The notes under the pieces are model-generated. The model did not search any database and was not told the origin of the DNA. It saw only the letters and a list, made by a program, of their open reading frames with translations. Both the position numbers and the translations under genes were made by a program. Shown one piece after another: positions 1 to 7,162 of a stretch of DNA of 64,000 bases (within the stretch, counting starts at the first letter, position 1; each line of letters begins with the position of its first letter). Origin of the DNA: Bacillus massiliigorillae (GTDB taxonomy: Bacteria; Bacillota; Bacilli; Bacillales; DSM-1321); contig NZ_HG428741.1 of assembly GCF_000380245.2 (NCBI RefSeq), forward strand, positions 2,882,099 through 2,946,098. The letters run 5' to 3'.

Positions 1-148
1 GGACAATTATGTCATAAGAAGCCATACGGATATAGTCTAGTGCATCTTCTCCATTACCGCATGCATCAACACTATAATGTTCTGCATTTAATCGTTTTAC
101 TAATATATTTTGTAAGTCTTGTTCGTCTTCAACAATCAAAATTCGCAT
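1..148 (-). CDS. OmpR-family response regulator, N-terminal part (cut by window edge)
   Basis: The first 49 residues read MRILIVEDEQDLQNILVKR and continue as a receiver domain. The acidic pair of the phosphorylation site (EDE, residues 7-9) is present; the phospho-accepting Asp lies at or just past the window edge. The start ATG follows a good AGGAGAT ribosome binding site at 153-159. The sensor kinase would be expected further left, outside the window. The gene is divergent from a lipoprotein/PepSY pair. PepSY proteins are often found beside two-component systems, so they may be its targets, but that is inference. Confidence 0.9.
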   Translation of the reverse strand, partial: MRILIVEDEQDLQNILVKRLNAEHYSVDACGNGEDALDYIRMASYDIIV

Positions 149-236
149 ACGTAATCTCCTTTTCTTCTCATTTATATGTATCACTATAATCTCAAAATAT
201 TAAAGAAAGATTAGAAACAAATTCTAAATCAAGGAG

Positions 237-333
237 GACCAGTGACGGTTTTTCTGCCGCATAGCTCTTTTTCGTTTGAGAGTAAATCAAGGAGCGTAGG
301 CATCAATCGAAAAAGACCGGTGACGGTTTTTCT
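237..333. repeat. Short direct repeat, two copies of GACCrGTGACGGTTTTTCT
   Basis: Two 19-bp copies (237-255 and 315-333) differ at one base. Each region also carries AAATCAAGGAG nearby (226-236 and 285-295). A related sequence in inverse orientation is at 37283-37301. The function is unknown. Read on the minus strand the unit resembles a weak hairpin followed by T residues. The open frame across this stretch is probably not a gene. Confidence 0.5.
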
Positions 334-435
334 TATTATATCATGTAATTTTTTTCACATTAATCGTCCTTTAATGTTCGCTCGGTATGATAAAGACAAG
401 GAAAAGGAAACACAGTTTATAAGGAGGAAGACACG

Positions 436-885
436 ATGAAAAAATGGATGATGATTGGGGCAATATCATGTTTATTCTTAACAGCATGCTCCGATGAGAA
501 TAATAAAGACACAAAAGTACAACAACCTCAAGCAAGCAATAATGAACAACAAACAGAAACTGTTCAACAACAGCCTACTACAAATAATACTCAACAACCA
601 AAAGACTTCTCAGCCGAAGTTGCTGCAATGATTAAAAAAGCAGAAAGCACAAAACCAATTGGAACAAAAGATGAGAACTTAAATACGTACTTAGCAGTTA
701 AGCAAGAAATTGAACAATTAGATGACAGCATGGATGCATATGACGACCAGCTAGAAGCAGATTATCACGCAGGTAATCTAACCGCTGAACAATATCAAAC
801 ACAAGAAAGAAAATTAGATGCACTTGAAGATCAACTAGATCAAGCGGAAAATGCGCTCGAAATAAGATTTGGGATTGACGATTAA
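436..885 (+). CDS. Small Gln/Asn-rich lipoprotein
   Basis: This is a 149-residue protein with a type II signal peptide ending in the lipobox LTAC, so it should be lipidated at Cys18 and anchored on the outer face of the membrane. A Gln/Asn/Thr-rich linker (residues about 25-55) is followed by an acidic, probably helical C-terminal half. The RBS AAGGAGGAAG lies just upstream. No known domain is recognised. It sits 20 bp before a PepSY gene and is probably co-transcribed with it, divergent from a response regulator. The function is unknown. Confidence 0.8.
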   Translation: MKKWMMIGAISCLFLTACSDENNKDTKVQQPQASNNEQQTETVQQQPTTNNTQQPKDFSAEVAAMIKKAESTKPIGTKDENLNTYLAVKQEIEQLDDSMDAYDDQLEADYHAGNLTAEQYQTQERKLDALEDQLDQAENALEIRFGIDD

Positions 886-905
886 TAATAGAGGAGTGAA
901 TGAAA

Positions 906-1241
906 ATGTTAAATCAACTATTTAAACATAAAAAGAAAATAATCATAAGTATTGTTACTGTATTCATAATTGGTATCGCTATTGCGGGTGGATATTATGG
1001 TATTGGTTACAATTATGCTAAGAAAAATGAAAATTACACGGAGAAACAAGTGCGTGAAATTGCCTTATCACAATCACAAGGTGAAATTCTTAGCATAACT
1101 AAAGACTTTGAGCTTGAAGATGATAACTTACCACGTTCTGAATTCGAATATGAAATTGAAATCAAAACACCAGAAAATTTATTAAATGTTGTAAAAGTAA
1201 GCGCAAGAACTGGCGTAGTAGAAATTGATCATGAGGATTAA
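906..1241 (+). CDS. PepSY-domain membrane protein
   Basis: It has one N-terminal membrane helix (about residues 9-30, IIISIVTVFIIGIAIAGGYY) and one PepSY unit: YTEKQVREIAL, then VVKVSARTGVVEIDHED, the typical ending of this fold. PepSY domains are thought to bind or inhibit peptidases or act as sensory modules outside the membrane. The ATG at 906 is preferred over the one at 900, because GAGGAG at 891-896 is properly spaced only for the second. It follows the lipoprotein closely and is likely in the same transcript. Confidence 0.8.
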   Translation: MLNQLFKHKKKIIISIVTVFIIGIAIAGGYYGIGYNYAKKNENYTEKQVREIALSQSQGEILSITKDFELEDDNLPRSEFEYEIEIKTPENLLNVVKVSARTGVVEIDHED

Positions 1242-1248
1242 AAAAACA

Positions 1249-1277
1249 TTGACAAGAAAATATTTATGTGTTATGAT
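1249..1277 (+). promoter_or_regulatory. Sigma-A promoter for the methyltransferase
   Basis: A perfect -35 TTGACA (1249-1254), a 17-bp spacer and -10 TATGAT (1272-1277). It starts only 8 bases after the PepSY stop codon. Transcription would begin near 1284 and must pass the hairpin at 1321-1350 before reaching the methyltransferase start at 1390. Confidence 0.75.
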
Positions 1278-1320
1278 TAAATTTTAATAACTTTACAACA
1301 TTAATTTTCAGCAATATAAT

Positions 1321-1350
1321 AAACTCCTAATGAATATCATTAGGAGTTTT
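1321..1350 (+). terminator. Intrinsic terminator or attenuator hairpin before the methyltransferase
   Basis: The stem AACTCCTAATG/CATTAGGAGTT is followed by a T run. It lies downstream of the 1249-1277 promoter and upstream of the methyltransferase RBS. It may only end the lipoprotein/PepSY transcript, or it may attenuate the methyltransferase leader. Confidence 0.75.
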
Positions 1351-1389
1351 TCTGCGTTCTTAAACTATCATATAAGGGTGGCGTTTGTT

Positions 1390-2307
1390 ATGGAAAATAA
1401 TAAAGAAAGTTTAACCGCGTTAGTTAGTTGCTTTGCAAGAGGATATCACGCATTACAAAGTAAGAATCCTATATTTAACGATACACTCGCCTTATCTTTA
1501 ATCAAAGAAGATGAACAAGAGCTAATCGCTACAAATTGGGCAAATGCCTATCATTTTTTTCATCCTGAGCCAAGTAATGCTCCTTTAACCACAGATGAGA
1601 AATTAAGTTGGGTTATGAATACACAATGTATTCCTCAATTAGTGAGCAGATCAAGATATGCTGAGGATCAACTTATATCGGCGATTAAAAGGGGTATTAA
1701 GCAATATGTTATATTAGGTGCTGGTATGGATACCTTTGCTTATAGACAAGAAAACTTACCAGAAGACTTTATGATTTATGAAGTAGATCACCCTGCCACT
1801 CAACAATTTAAACAACAACGTCTGAAAGAAATGGGCATACTAATTCCTGAGAATGTAAAGTTTGTTCCCGTTGATTTTACTCATCGTTCTTTACAACATG
1901 AACTAATGAAACACGGATTCAACAAAGATGCATTCAGTTATTTTAGTATTCTTGGTGTAGTCATGTACTTAAATAAACCTGACTTTTTCAAACTACTTTC
2001 AACAATTGCAGAAATTGCGCCAAATGGAAGCTCCGTCGTATTCGATTACTTAGATAATGACGCTTTTAACGATGATTGCGCATCTGACAAAATAATGAAG
2101 ATGAGACAAATTACAGCTGCAACAGGAGAACATATTATTACAGGCTTTGATCCATTAACACTAGATATTGAACTTCAAAATTCTCAAATGTTACTCTATG
2201 AAAACTTATCGCCCGAACAAATTGAAGATATGTTTTTTTCAACAAGAGAAGATGAAATGCATGCATTCGATCACTTTCATTTCGCTCATTTGGCTATTCG
2301 AAAATAA
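1390..2307 (+). CDS. Class I SAM-dependent methyltransferase (leucine carboxyl/O-methyltransferase type)
   Basis: This 305-residue protein is of the LCM/PPM-like family (PF04072 type). The SAM-binding motif I is YVILGAGMDTFAYR near residue 115, preceded by the family signature SRYAEDQL. A later acidic stretch, VVFDYLDNDAF, matches the fourth strand region. It would methylate a carboxyl or hydroxyl group; the substrate is unknown, and relatives often act on small natural products. ATG 1390 was chosen because AAGGGTGG lies just upstream; an in-frame ATG at 1330 lies inside the hairpin. It stands alone with its own promoter and terminator. Confidence 0.85.
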   Translation: MENNKESLTALVSCFARGYHALQSKNPIFNDTLALSLIKEDEQELIATNWANAYHFFHPEPSNAPLTTDEKLSWVMNTQCIPQLVSRSRYAEDQLISAIKRGIKQYVILGAGMDTFAYRQENLPEDFMIYEVDHPATQQFKQQRLKEMGILIPENVKFVPVDFTHRSLQHELMKHGFNKDAFSYFSILGVVMYLNKPDFFKLLSTIAEIAPNGSSVVFDYLDNDAFNDDCASDKIMKMRQITAATGEHIITGFDPLTLDIELQNSQMLLYENLSPEQIEDMFFSTREDEMHAFDHFHFAHLAIRK

Positions 2308-2312
2308 ATATC

Positions 2313-2346
2313 AAAAAGCGAGAAAAGACAATCCTTTTCTCGCTTT
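2313..2346. terminator. Bidirectional terminator
   Basis: The stem AAAGCGAGAAAAG/CTTTTCTCGCTTT with a 5-base loop lies between the convergent methyltransferase and GIY-YIG genes. Confidence 0.8.
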
Positions 2347-2377
2347 CCCTTTAAATGATAAAGATTTAACCATTATT

Positions 2378-2722
2378 CTAGGCATTATACCCACGTTCAC
2401 CAAATGGCTGTAATTCATTTATCCATTTTTCTTCTAGTTTTTCTAACTCTTTTTTCTCATCAAAAAAACCTGTTTCCTTCTTCTTGAGAACTTCTAAAAT
2501 CTCAAATTCAAAAATATCCGCACCAAATTGTTTCGCATCCTCTTGTAGCTGGCTGTTCATATGCCCACCATTTTTCAGCATGAACTTAACACCATTCAAT
2601 GTTTTCAAATTTCGAGTACTTGCTACAAATATCTTTTGATTCTTCGTATTCGTAATTTGATACACCCCAGCTTCAATTGGTGTTTCCTTATAAAGTTGTT
2701 TCAATTCCTTTTTTCTTTCCAT
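2378..2722 (-). CDS. GIY-YIG nuclease family protein
   Basis: This 114-residue protein has a GIY-YIG-like fold. GVYQI stands for the first motif and KIFVAS for the second, then the Arg of STRNL, the Glu of EKLEEKWI and the Asn/Gly near the C-terminus. The second motif departs from the canonical YIG, so nuclease activity is uncertain. The start at 2722 is preferred over 2728 because AAGGAG lies only 1-2 bases before the first ATG. It lies 16 bases after the DUF2087/HTH gene, probably in one operon, and such pairs recur in Bacillus. The role is unknown. Confidence 0.8.
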   Translation of the reverse strand: MERKKELKQLYKETPIEAGVYQITNTKNQKIFVASTRNLKTLNGVKFMLKNGGHMNSQLQEDAKQFGADIFEFEILEVLKKKETGFFDEKKELEKLEEKWINELQPFGERGYNA

Positions 2723-2738
2723 TTTCATTCTCCTTCAT

Positions 2739-3494
2739 CTATTGTTTCAACCAATATTCACTACCATCAGACTTACGGTCAAGAAACCCGTATTCGACTA
2801 AATATCTTCTTAACATTACATAATCCTCATGAATAGTTTGAAGTATTTCATTAATTTCCTTCTCATTATAAATTCGATTATTTTCAATACGTTTTACAAT
2901 TTCTTGTAGCACAATTAACTTCTGCTTTTGTTTCAGTGGAAATCTAATCAAACTTCCATTCGTTCCTTCAGGGAAAAATTTTGCCACAACCTTCTCTTGC
3001 TCTTCTTGAGTGAAATTATATCGGTCATCTACCATTTTTGCTGTTTTAGGAGGTGAAACAAAAGCAGGTGCATATTGATCTTTTTCCTTTAACAACTCCA
3101 TCATCGTTAAGAAAGTCTTTGCTTGTCTTTCCTTTTCCTTCAATACAAAACGGTGATTACGAATTGTCGAAGCACTACCAATCCCCAATTCCTTCTGTAC
3201 TTCTGAATCGCTTTTTCCTTGATAAAACAATTGTAGAAGCTTATTTTGATGGTCTGTTAATCCCGTCAACTTCTTATCTAAACCAATTAAATATTCAAAT
3301 ACAGAGCCATGAGCTTCTTGAATATGAACACGCATATATCTTTTCGCATCATATAATACATTTTCGTGTGGATAAATTACGCCTTTCTCTAATTTCTCTC
3401 CACATAGCAAACAAGTATATGTATCATTCTCACATACATATCCTTGTTTCAGTTCTTCAACTGATGCATTCCAAAATAGTTCCGAAATCTCCAT
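2739..3494 (-). CDS. HTH/DUF2087-domain regulator-like protein
   Basis: The 251-residue protein has three parts. An N-terminal possible zinc site (CLLCGEK, then His residues of HENV and HIQEAH) covers residues 25-65. A LuxR-like helix-turn-helix at about 75-120 (QLFYQGKSDSEVQKELGIG) follows. The C-terminal DUF2087 domain contains VVAKFFPEG, LIRFPLKQKQKLIVL and DYVMLRRYLVEYGFLDR. DUF2087 is common in small Firmicute DNA-binding proteins. It is transcribed with the GIY-YIG gene. Its role is not established, and transcription regulation is inferred from the HTH. Confidence 0.8.
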   Translation of the reverse strand: MEISELFWNASVEELKQGYVCENDTYTCLLCGEKLEKGVIYPHENVLYDAKRYMRVHIQEAHGSVFEYLIGLDKKLTGLTDHQNKLLQLFYQGKSDSEVQKELGIGSASTIRNHRFVLKEKERQAKTFLTMMELLKEKDQYAPAFVSPPKTAKMVDDRYNFTQEEQEKVVAKFFPEGTNGSLIRFPLKQKQKLIVLQEIVKRIENNRIYNEKEINEILQTIHEDYVMLRRYLVEYGFLDRKSDGSEYWLKQ

Positions 3495-3589
3495 TTATAA
3501 ACACAACCTTAAAAAGTTTATTATATATTAAACATATTATTAAAACGTTTATAATTTGTCAATAACCATCCGCTTCACTCAAAATAAAT

Positions 3590-3610
3590 AGGCTATCACA
3601 AGGACAGCCT
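3590..3610 (-). terminator. Terminator of the Ig-like remnant
   Basis: Read on the minus strand, the stem AGGCTGTC/GATAGCCT (one G-T pair, 5-base loop) is followed by ATTTATTTT. Confidence 0.6.
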
Positions 3611-3617
3611 TCTTTCA

Positions 3618-3929
3618 TTATTTAGATTCCTTATTACTAATTTTAAATTCTACACCTAATTGAAAACCCGTATTCCCCATCCGTATATCACGATAAAATC
3701 CTTTTATAATCTTATATGAGCCTTCTTTTAATCCTTTTAAATCAATATGTTCTACATGAATAGCAGTTGGTTGTAAAGTCATTAAAATATCAGTAAAAGC
3801 TAGCTCTTGATTCATTCGCTCCCAACCATTTTTCATCTTCTTATAGATAAAATATACGGAGCCCGCTTGAATTTCGTTCATTCCCCAGTTTTCATAATAA
3901 ATGCTCGCTACTTCCCCTTGTTTAATCAA
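3618..3929 (-). pseudogene. Bacterial Ig-like domain protein, 5'-truncated remnant
   Basis: The 103 codons resemble the second half of small secreted Ig-like (Big-type) proteins of Bacillus: GSVYFIYKKMKNGWERM, then LKEGSYKIIKGFYRD and a final beta strand. Known relatives begin with a signal peptide and one or two more strands; here none is present. The frame opens after a TAA only four codons before a TTG, and no RBS precedes it. A terminator still follows. I infer that the 5' part has been lost. A short intracellular protein remains possible. Confidence 0.45.
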
Positions 3930-4054
3930 TAGACGAATTTAACCAAAAAAAGGATTCACTTAAAAAAGTTAAATACATAACGAAAAAGACGGTGTATGTA
4001 TAAAGTCTATTTTTCGCTATAATAGATGATATTGTTTATTCATTAAAAAGGATT

Positions 4055-4318
4055 GTGACACAGTTGACAGTTAAAGCCGTACACCCCATACATGGAAAAA
4101 CCTTTGTAATTACAGGTGTTCTTTCCAAAACTCGAAGAGAAATTGCTGCTGAAATTACGAAGCATGGTGGAATCATGACTGGAAGCGTAACCTCAAAAAC
4201 CGATTATCTAGTCATTGGACAAAGATTTGGCAATACAAAAGTATCTGCCGCTTTTCGACTAGGTACTTATACAATAACTGAAGAAGAGTTACGAGAAATG
4301 TTTTTTGAAAATACATAA
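4055..4318 (+). CDS. Stand-alone BRCT-domain protein
   Basis: The 87 residues are almost entirely one BRCT domain: GKTFVITGVLSKTRREI, then HGGIMTGSVTSKTDYLVIG and KVSAAFRLGTYTITEEEL. This matches the C-terminal BRCT of NAD-dependent DNA ligase, which binds DNA ends or partner proteins. Stand-alone forms occur in Bacillus and their role is unclear. The start is uncertain: GTG 4055 sits very close to AAAAAGG, while TTG 4064 is somewhat far. A strong terminator follows. Confidence 0.8.
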   Translation: MTQLTVKAVHPIHGKTFVITGVLSKTRREIAAEITKHGGIMTGSVTSKTDYLVIGQRFGNTKVSAAFRLGTYTITEEELREMFFENT

Positions 4319-4366
4319 GAGCTGTGCCAAAGTGATTTCATCTCACATTTGGCACAGCTCTTATGT
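4313..4366. terminator. Strong terminator after BRCT gene
   Basis: A stem of about 20 bp (arms 4313-4334 and 4344-4366, with AAGAGCTGTGCCAAA pairing almost fully) is followed by TTTTC. A similar GCTGYGCCAAA hairpin lies at 18177-18226. Confidence 0.85.
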
Positions 4367-4523
4367 TTTCAAATCCAATTTTCTAATTGTTATGAGCTCT
4401 ATTGTTAGAAATCACTTTCTTCCTCACAATTAATAGTCAATACAAAAAGATGACTTCTTTTCATATGCGCAAAGTCATCTTAAAACATTATCAATTATTT
4501 ATAGCCTGTTCATTAAATTACTC

Positions 4524-6047
4524 TCAATTAATGGTTAGATGTCTCGTTGAAGCTTCAACTATATCTTGAAATGCCCAATGTGAAGTTGGTACATCTTTAA
4601 AAGGTGAAGACCTAATACCTGAAATCTCCCCTCTAGTAAACAAACGATTTATGATTTTCACTGCTTGAGCACGTGTTAATGGTTCCTCAGGCTTAAAAGT
4701 CCCATTTAAAAATCCACTCATCATTTGAGCACGGCTCATTTGTTGAATTTCTTGTATCGCCCAATGAGAATTAGGAACATCACGATATTTATATACTCCA
4801 GCTTTTTTCACACAATATGCCGGTTGATCAACTTGTTTCGTGCATTCTTTCGTCATCCAACGACTTGCACTAACAGCAATTTGAGCTCGCGTTATTTTTT
4901 CACTTGGAGCGAATTTCTTTTCACTATAGCCTTTCATAAGCTCTAATGCCGAAGCAATTTCAATTTCATCGCCCGCGAAAGAGTTTTGAATATCCTCATA
5001 CAATGAATTCCTATTACCAGCGTGTATTAACTGTAAGTTACGAACAAGCATCGCTGCCATTTGGGCTCGTGTTACGATAGCAGTTGGTCGAAAAGTACCA
5101 TCGCTATATCCAGAAATATATGGTTGATGTTCTTTCACATTCAGCCCTTCTGTAAAATAATCAGCAGCTCCATCAACATAAACTGGTGTAAACATAGAGT
5201 ATTCGTCAACAGTAAATTCCACACCTACTTCTCCTGTTTTCATTTCAACAATTCGTCCCCCAACTACTTCATTCGTTCCATCTTGATGCTCTACATAAAT
5301 CATTAAATTAACTAGTAAATGGTTTCTCTTCTGACTATCCTCAGGTAGAAACCTTTCAATTGGAACTGTTAATGAAAGTGAGTTACCTTGCATGTTTGTC
5401 TCCATCTTCATTGGACGACCAACTAATTTTATTTCTGATGATGGGTTCTTCATCATGTCACGAATGTTTTCCTTCTGTTTTACATGTTCTTCTATTAGCT
5501 TACGTTCTGACTCTTTCTTAACTGGTATTAAGTGAACGTATACATCCTGATTCATCGCTTTAATTGATGATGATTGAGCAAACACGCGCGCATTATGTGT
5601 TTCAATTTCTAAATTTGCTTGTGCACCAGCAATATTTTTCAATGAAGCTTTTGGAAGGTTAACCAACGTTTCTGTTACACTATCATTTGAATCTGGAATA
5701 ACAACACGCGGTGTTTTTATCGTCTGAGTTTGTAGTTTATTAATAATTTATCTAGTTGTGTTTGAGTCTAGGGTAAGTACATCTTTTACGATGCCACTTG
5801 CAGCTTTTGTTCTCTTTACCTGAATTTGAGCGAGAGAATTCTCGTTTATATTACCATCGACTACATCGGCAACTATTCCCGCAACAGACAAAGATGATTG
5901 TAGATTTCTCGACTCTATAATTGAAGCATGTGATTCACCTGAATTATTCAGTTGTTTTGAAAGCATATTCGCATTTGTTTTAACTGGTAGCAACGACAAA
6001 AGAAAAAGTACTACTACTAAATACACAAATAGCTTCCTTTTAATCAT
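4524..6047 (-). pseudogene. SLH-domain surface protein, interrupted by one in-frame stop
   Basis: The parts 6047-5748 and 5747-4524 are in the same frame and separated only by TAA at 5748-5750. The first part has a signal peptide (VYLVVVLFLLSLL, cleavage near TNA) and 99 codons. The second reads straight on and ends with three SLH domains (HQPYISGYSDGTFRPTAIVTR, ELMKGYSEKKFAPSEKITR and MMSGFLNGTFKPEEPLTR, then a final FKDVPTSHWAFQDI). SLH domains bind pyruvylated cell-wall polysaccharide and anchor proteins to the wall. Without readthrough only a short secreted peptide is made. The first downstream start candidate has no RBS. The restored length is about 507 codons. The upstream region carries a repeat shared with the kinase promoter. 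Confidence 0.85.
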
Positions 6048-6079
6048 TTTTAATCCCCCTCCTATTCTTTCAATAACAC

Positions 6080-6110
6080 TTTATAAGAAGAGGCTCTCAA
6101 AAAACTCTCA
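6080..6110 (-). promoter_or_regulatory. Promoter of SLH gene with 11-bp-spaced direct repeats
   Basis: The plus-strand text CTCTC-AAAAAA-CTCTC (6094-6109) repeats CTCTC at an 11-bp distance, just upstream of a possible minus-strand -10 TATAAA (6080-6085). The 13-mer CTCTCAAAAAACT is identical to the one at 10247-10259 before the kinase gene, in the same orientation. Such spacing is typical for OmpR/SARP-type regulators. Confidence 0.5.
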
Positions 6111-6208
6111 CAATTAGGAAATTAAGCACTATTTTTTATAAATATAGTACTTTTTTCTCTCTATTCGCTAAATAACACAAGACTTTAAAATAAGAGGTAT
6201 TACCTTTA

Positions 6209-7102
6209 TCAAAGAGTAGCTTGCATTCGATTTTTCATTTCATAAACTCGTTGTTGAAATGGTAATGCCCAAAGATATCCTTTCGTTTCAAGTAATTCCC
6301 CCCAATGCTTATCACACAATTCTCCCACAATTGATTTCGTAATCTGTACTTTACCTTTACTAATCTGATTAATTTCCTTAACCCAACTATGATAATCACA
6401 ATCTAATGCACTATTCGTAACAAACATATAGCCATCATTTAAACGATTAATTTGTACGGGAGCATTTTTCTCAGAGAATAATTGACGGATTCTATAAATC
6501 GTATTATATAGATTAGCTGAACCTCTTTTTTCATCCATATTCGGCCATAACTCATCAATAATCCTCCATTTAGAACAAATTTGATTATCATGTAATAAAA
6601 AGTAATAAAATAATTCTTCCGTAACTTTTGTAGGCCATTTTACAACAACTTGATCATTTATACGTACCATCGGTTCACCGAATAATTTCACCTGTATTAT
6701 AGGTTCTGTCTCATTCTCCAATTCTCTTTTTACACCATAATATTTTTGAAGACGCTCATCTATTTGTTGAATTTTTGATACTGTCATAGGCTTCAAAATA
6801 TAATGTAGAGCTTGTACGTGAAAGGCTTCTAAAGCATATTGCGGGTGCGCAGTTGAAAAAAAGATTGGGACATCCATCCCTGATGATACTAGTTTTTCAG
6901 CTAATTCCAAACCAGTTGTTCTAGGCATTTCAATATCAAATAGAAGAGCATCTGCTTGTAGTAATGGAATTTCCACCAATGCTTTTTCTGGTAATGAAAA
7001 GGTAGCAATCACCTCAAAATTTGGATGCTGAGAAAACAAGCGTGTTAGAAACTTCAATATTAACATTTCATCCTCTACAATAATAATTTTCCACTTATGC
7101 AT
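6209..7102 (-). CDS. Response regulator with SARP-like winged-helix and BTAD-like output
   Basis: The 297-residue protein has an N-terminal receiver (IIIVEDEMLILKF; phospho-accepting Asp56 in LLFDIEMP; Lys of YILKPM near 109). The output half resembles SARP-type activators: a winged-helix segment (VKLFGEPMVRIND, TEELFYYFLLH, IIDELWPNMDEKRGSANLYNT) followed by the start of a BTAD-like helical region. Start 7102 is chosen because AAGGAGAG lies 12 bases upstream. It follows the hybrid kinase on the same strand and is its evident partner. Likely targets are the kinase promoter itself and the SLH gene, which share a repeat. Confidence 0.9.
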   Translation of the reverse strand: MHKWKIIIVEDEMLILKFLTRLFSQHPNFEVIATFSLPEKALVEIPLLQADALLFDIEMPRTTGLELAEKLVSSGMDVPIFFSTAHPQYALEAFHVQALHYILKPMTVSKIQQIDERLQKYYGVKRELENETEPIIQVKLFGEPMVRINDQVVVKWPTKVTEELFYYFLLHDNQICSKWRIIDELWPNMDEKRGSANLYNTIYRIRQLFSEKNAPVQINRLNDGYMFVTNSALDCDYHSWVKEINQISKGKVQITKSIVGELCDKHWGELLETKGYLWALPFQQRVYEMKNRMQATL

Positions 7103-7140
7103 TAGTCTTTTTCTCTCCTTTTTTCCGTTCAATTAATATT

Positions 7141-7162
7141 AGGAGGGGATGAATCCCCTCCT
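7141..7162. other. Perfect inverted repeat between kinase and regulator genes
   Basis: The 10-bp arms AGGAGGGGAT/ATCCCCTCCT with a 2-base loop overlap the kinase stop codon. No T run follows on the minus strand, so it is more likely an RNA-stability or translation-tuning hairpin than a terminator. Confidence 0.65.

Noticed and set aside
242..439. 65-codon open frame with a GTG-like start
   Set aside because: It lies across the short direct repeats, has no RBS, no recognisable domain and runs into the lipoprotein start region.
2561..3565. Plus-strand open frames over the GIY-YIG and DUF2087 genes
   Set aside because: They are antisense to well supported genes with clear motifs and RBS.
4524..5666. 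Separate 380-residue SLH protein
   Set aside because: Its apparent start is an internal TTG without RBS; the frame is continuous with the upstream signal-peptide part except for one TAA.
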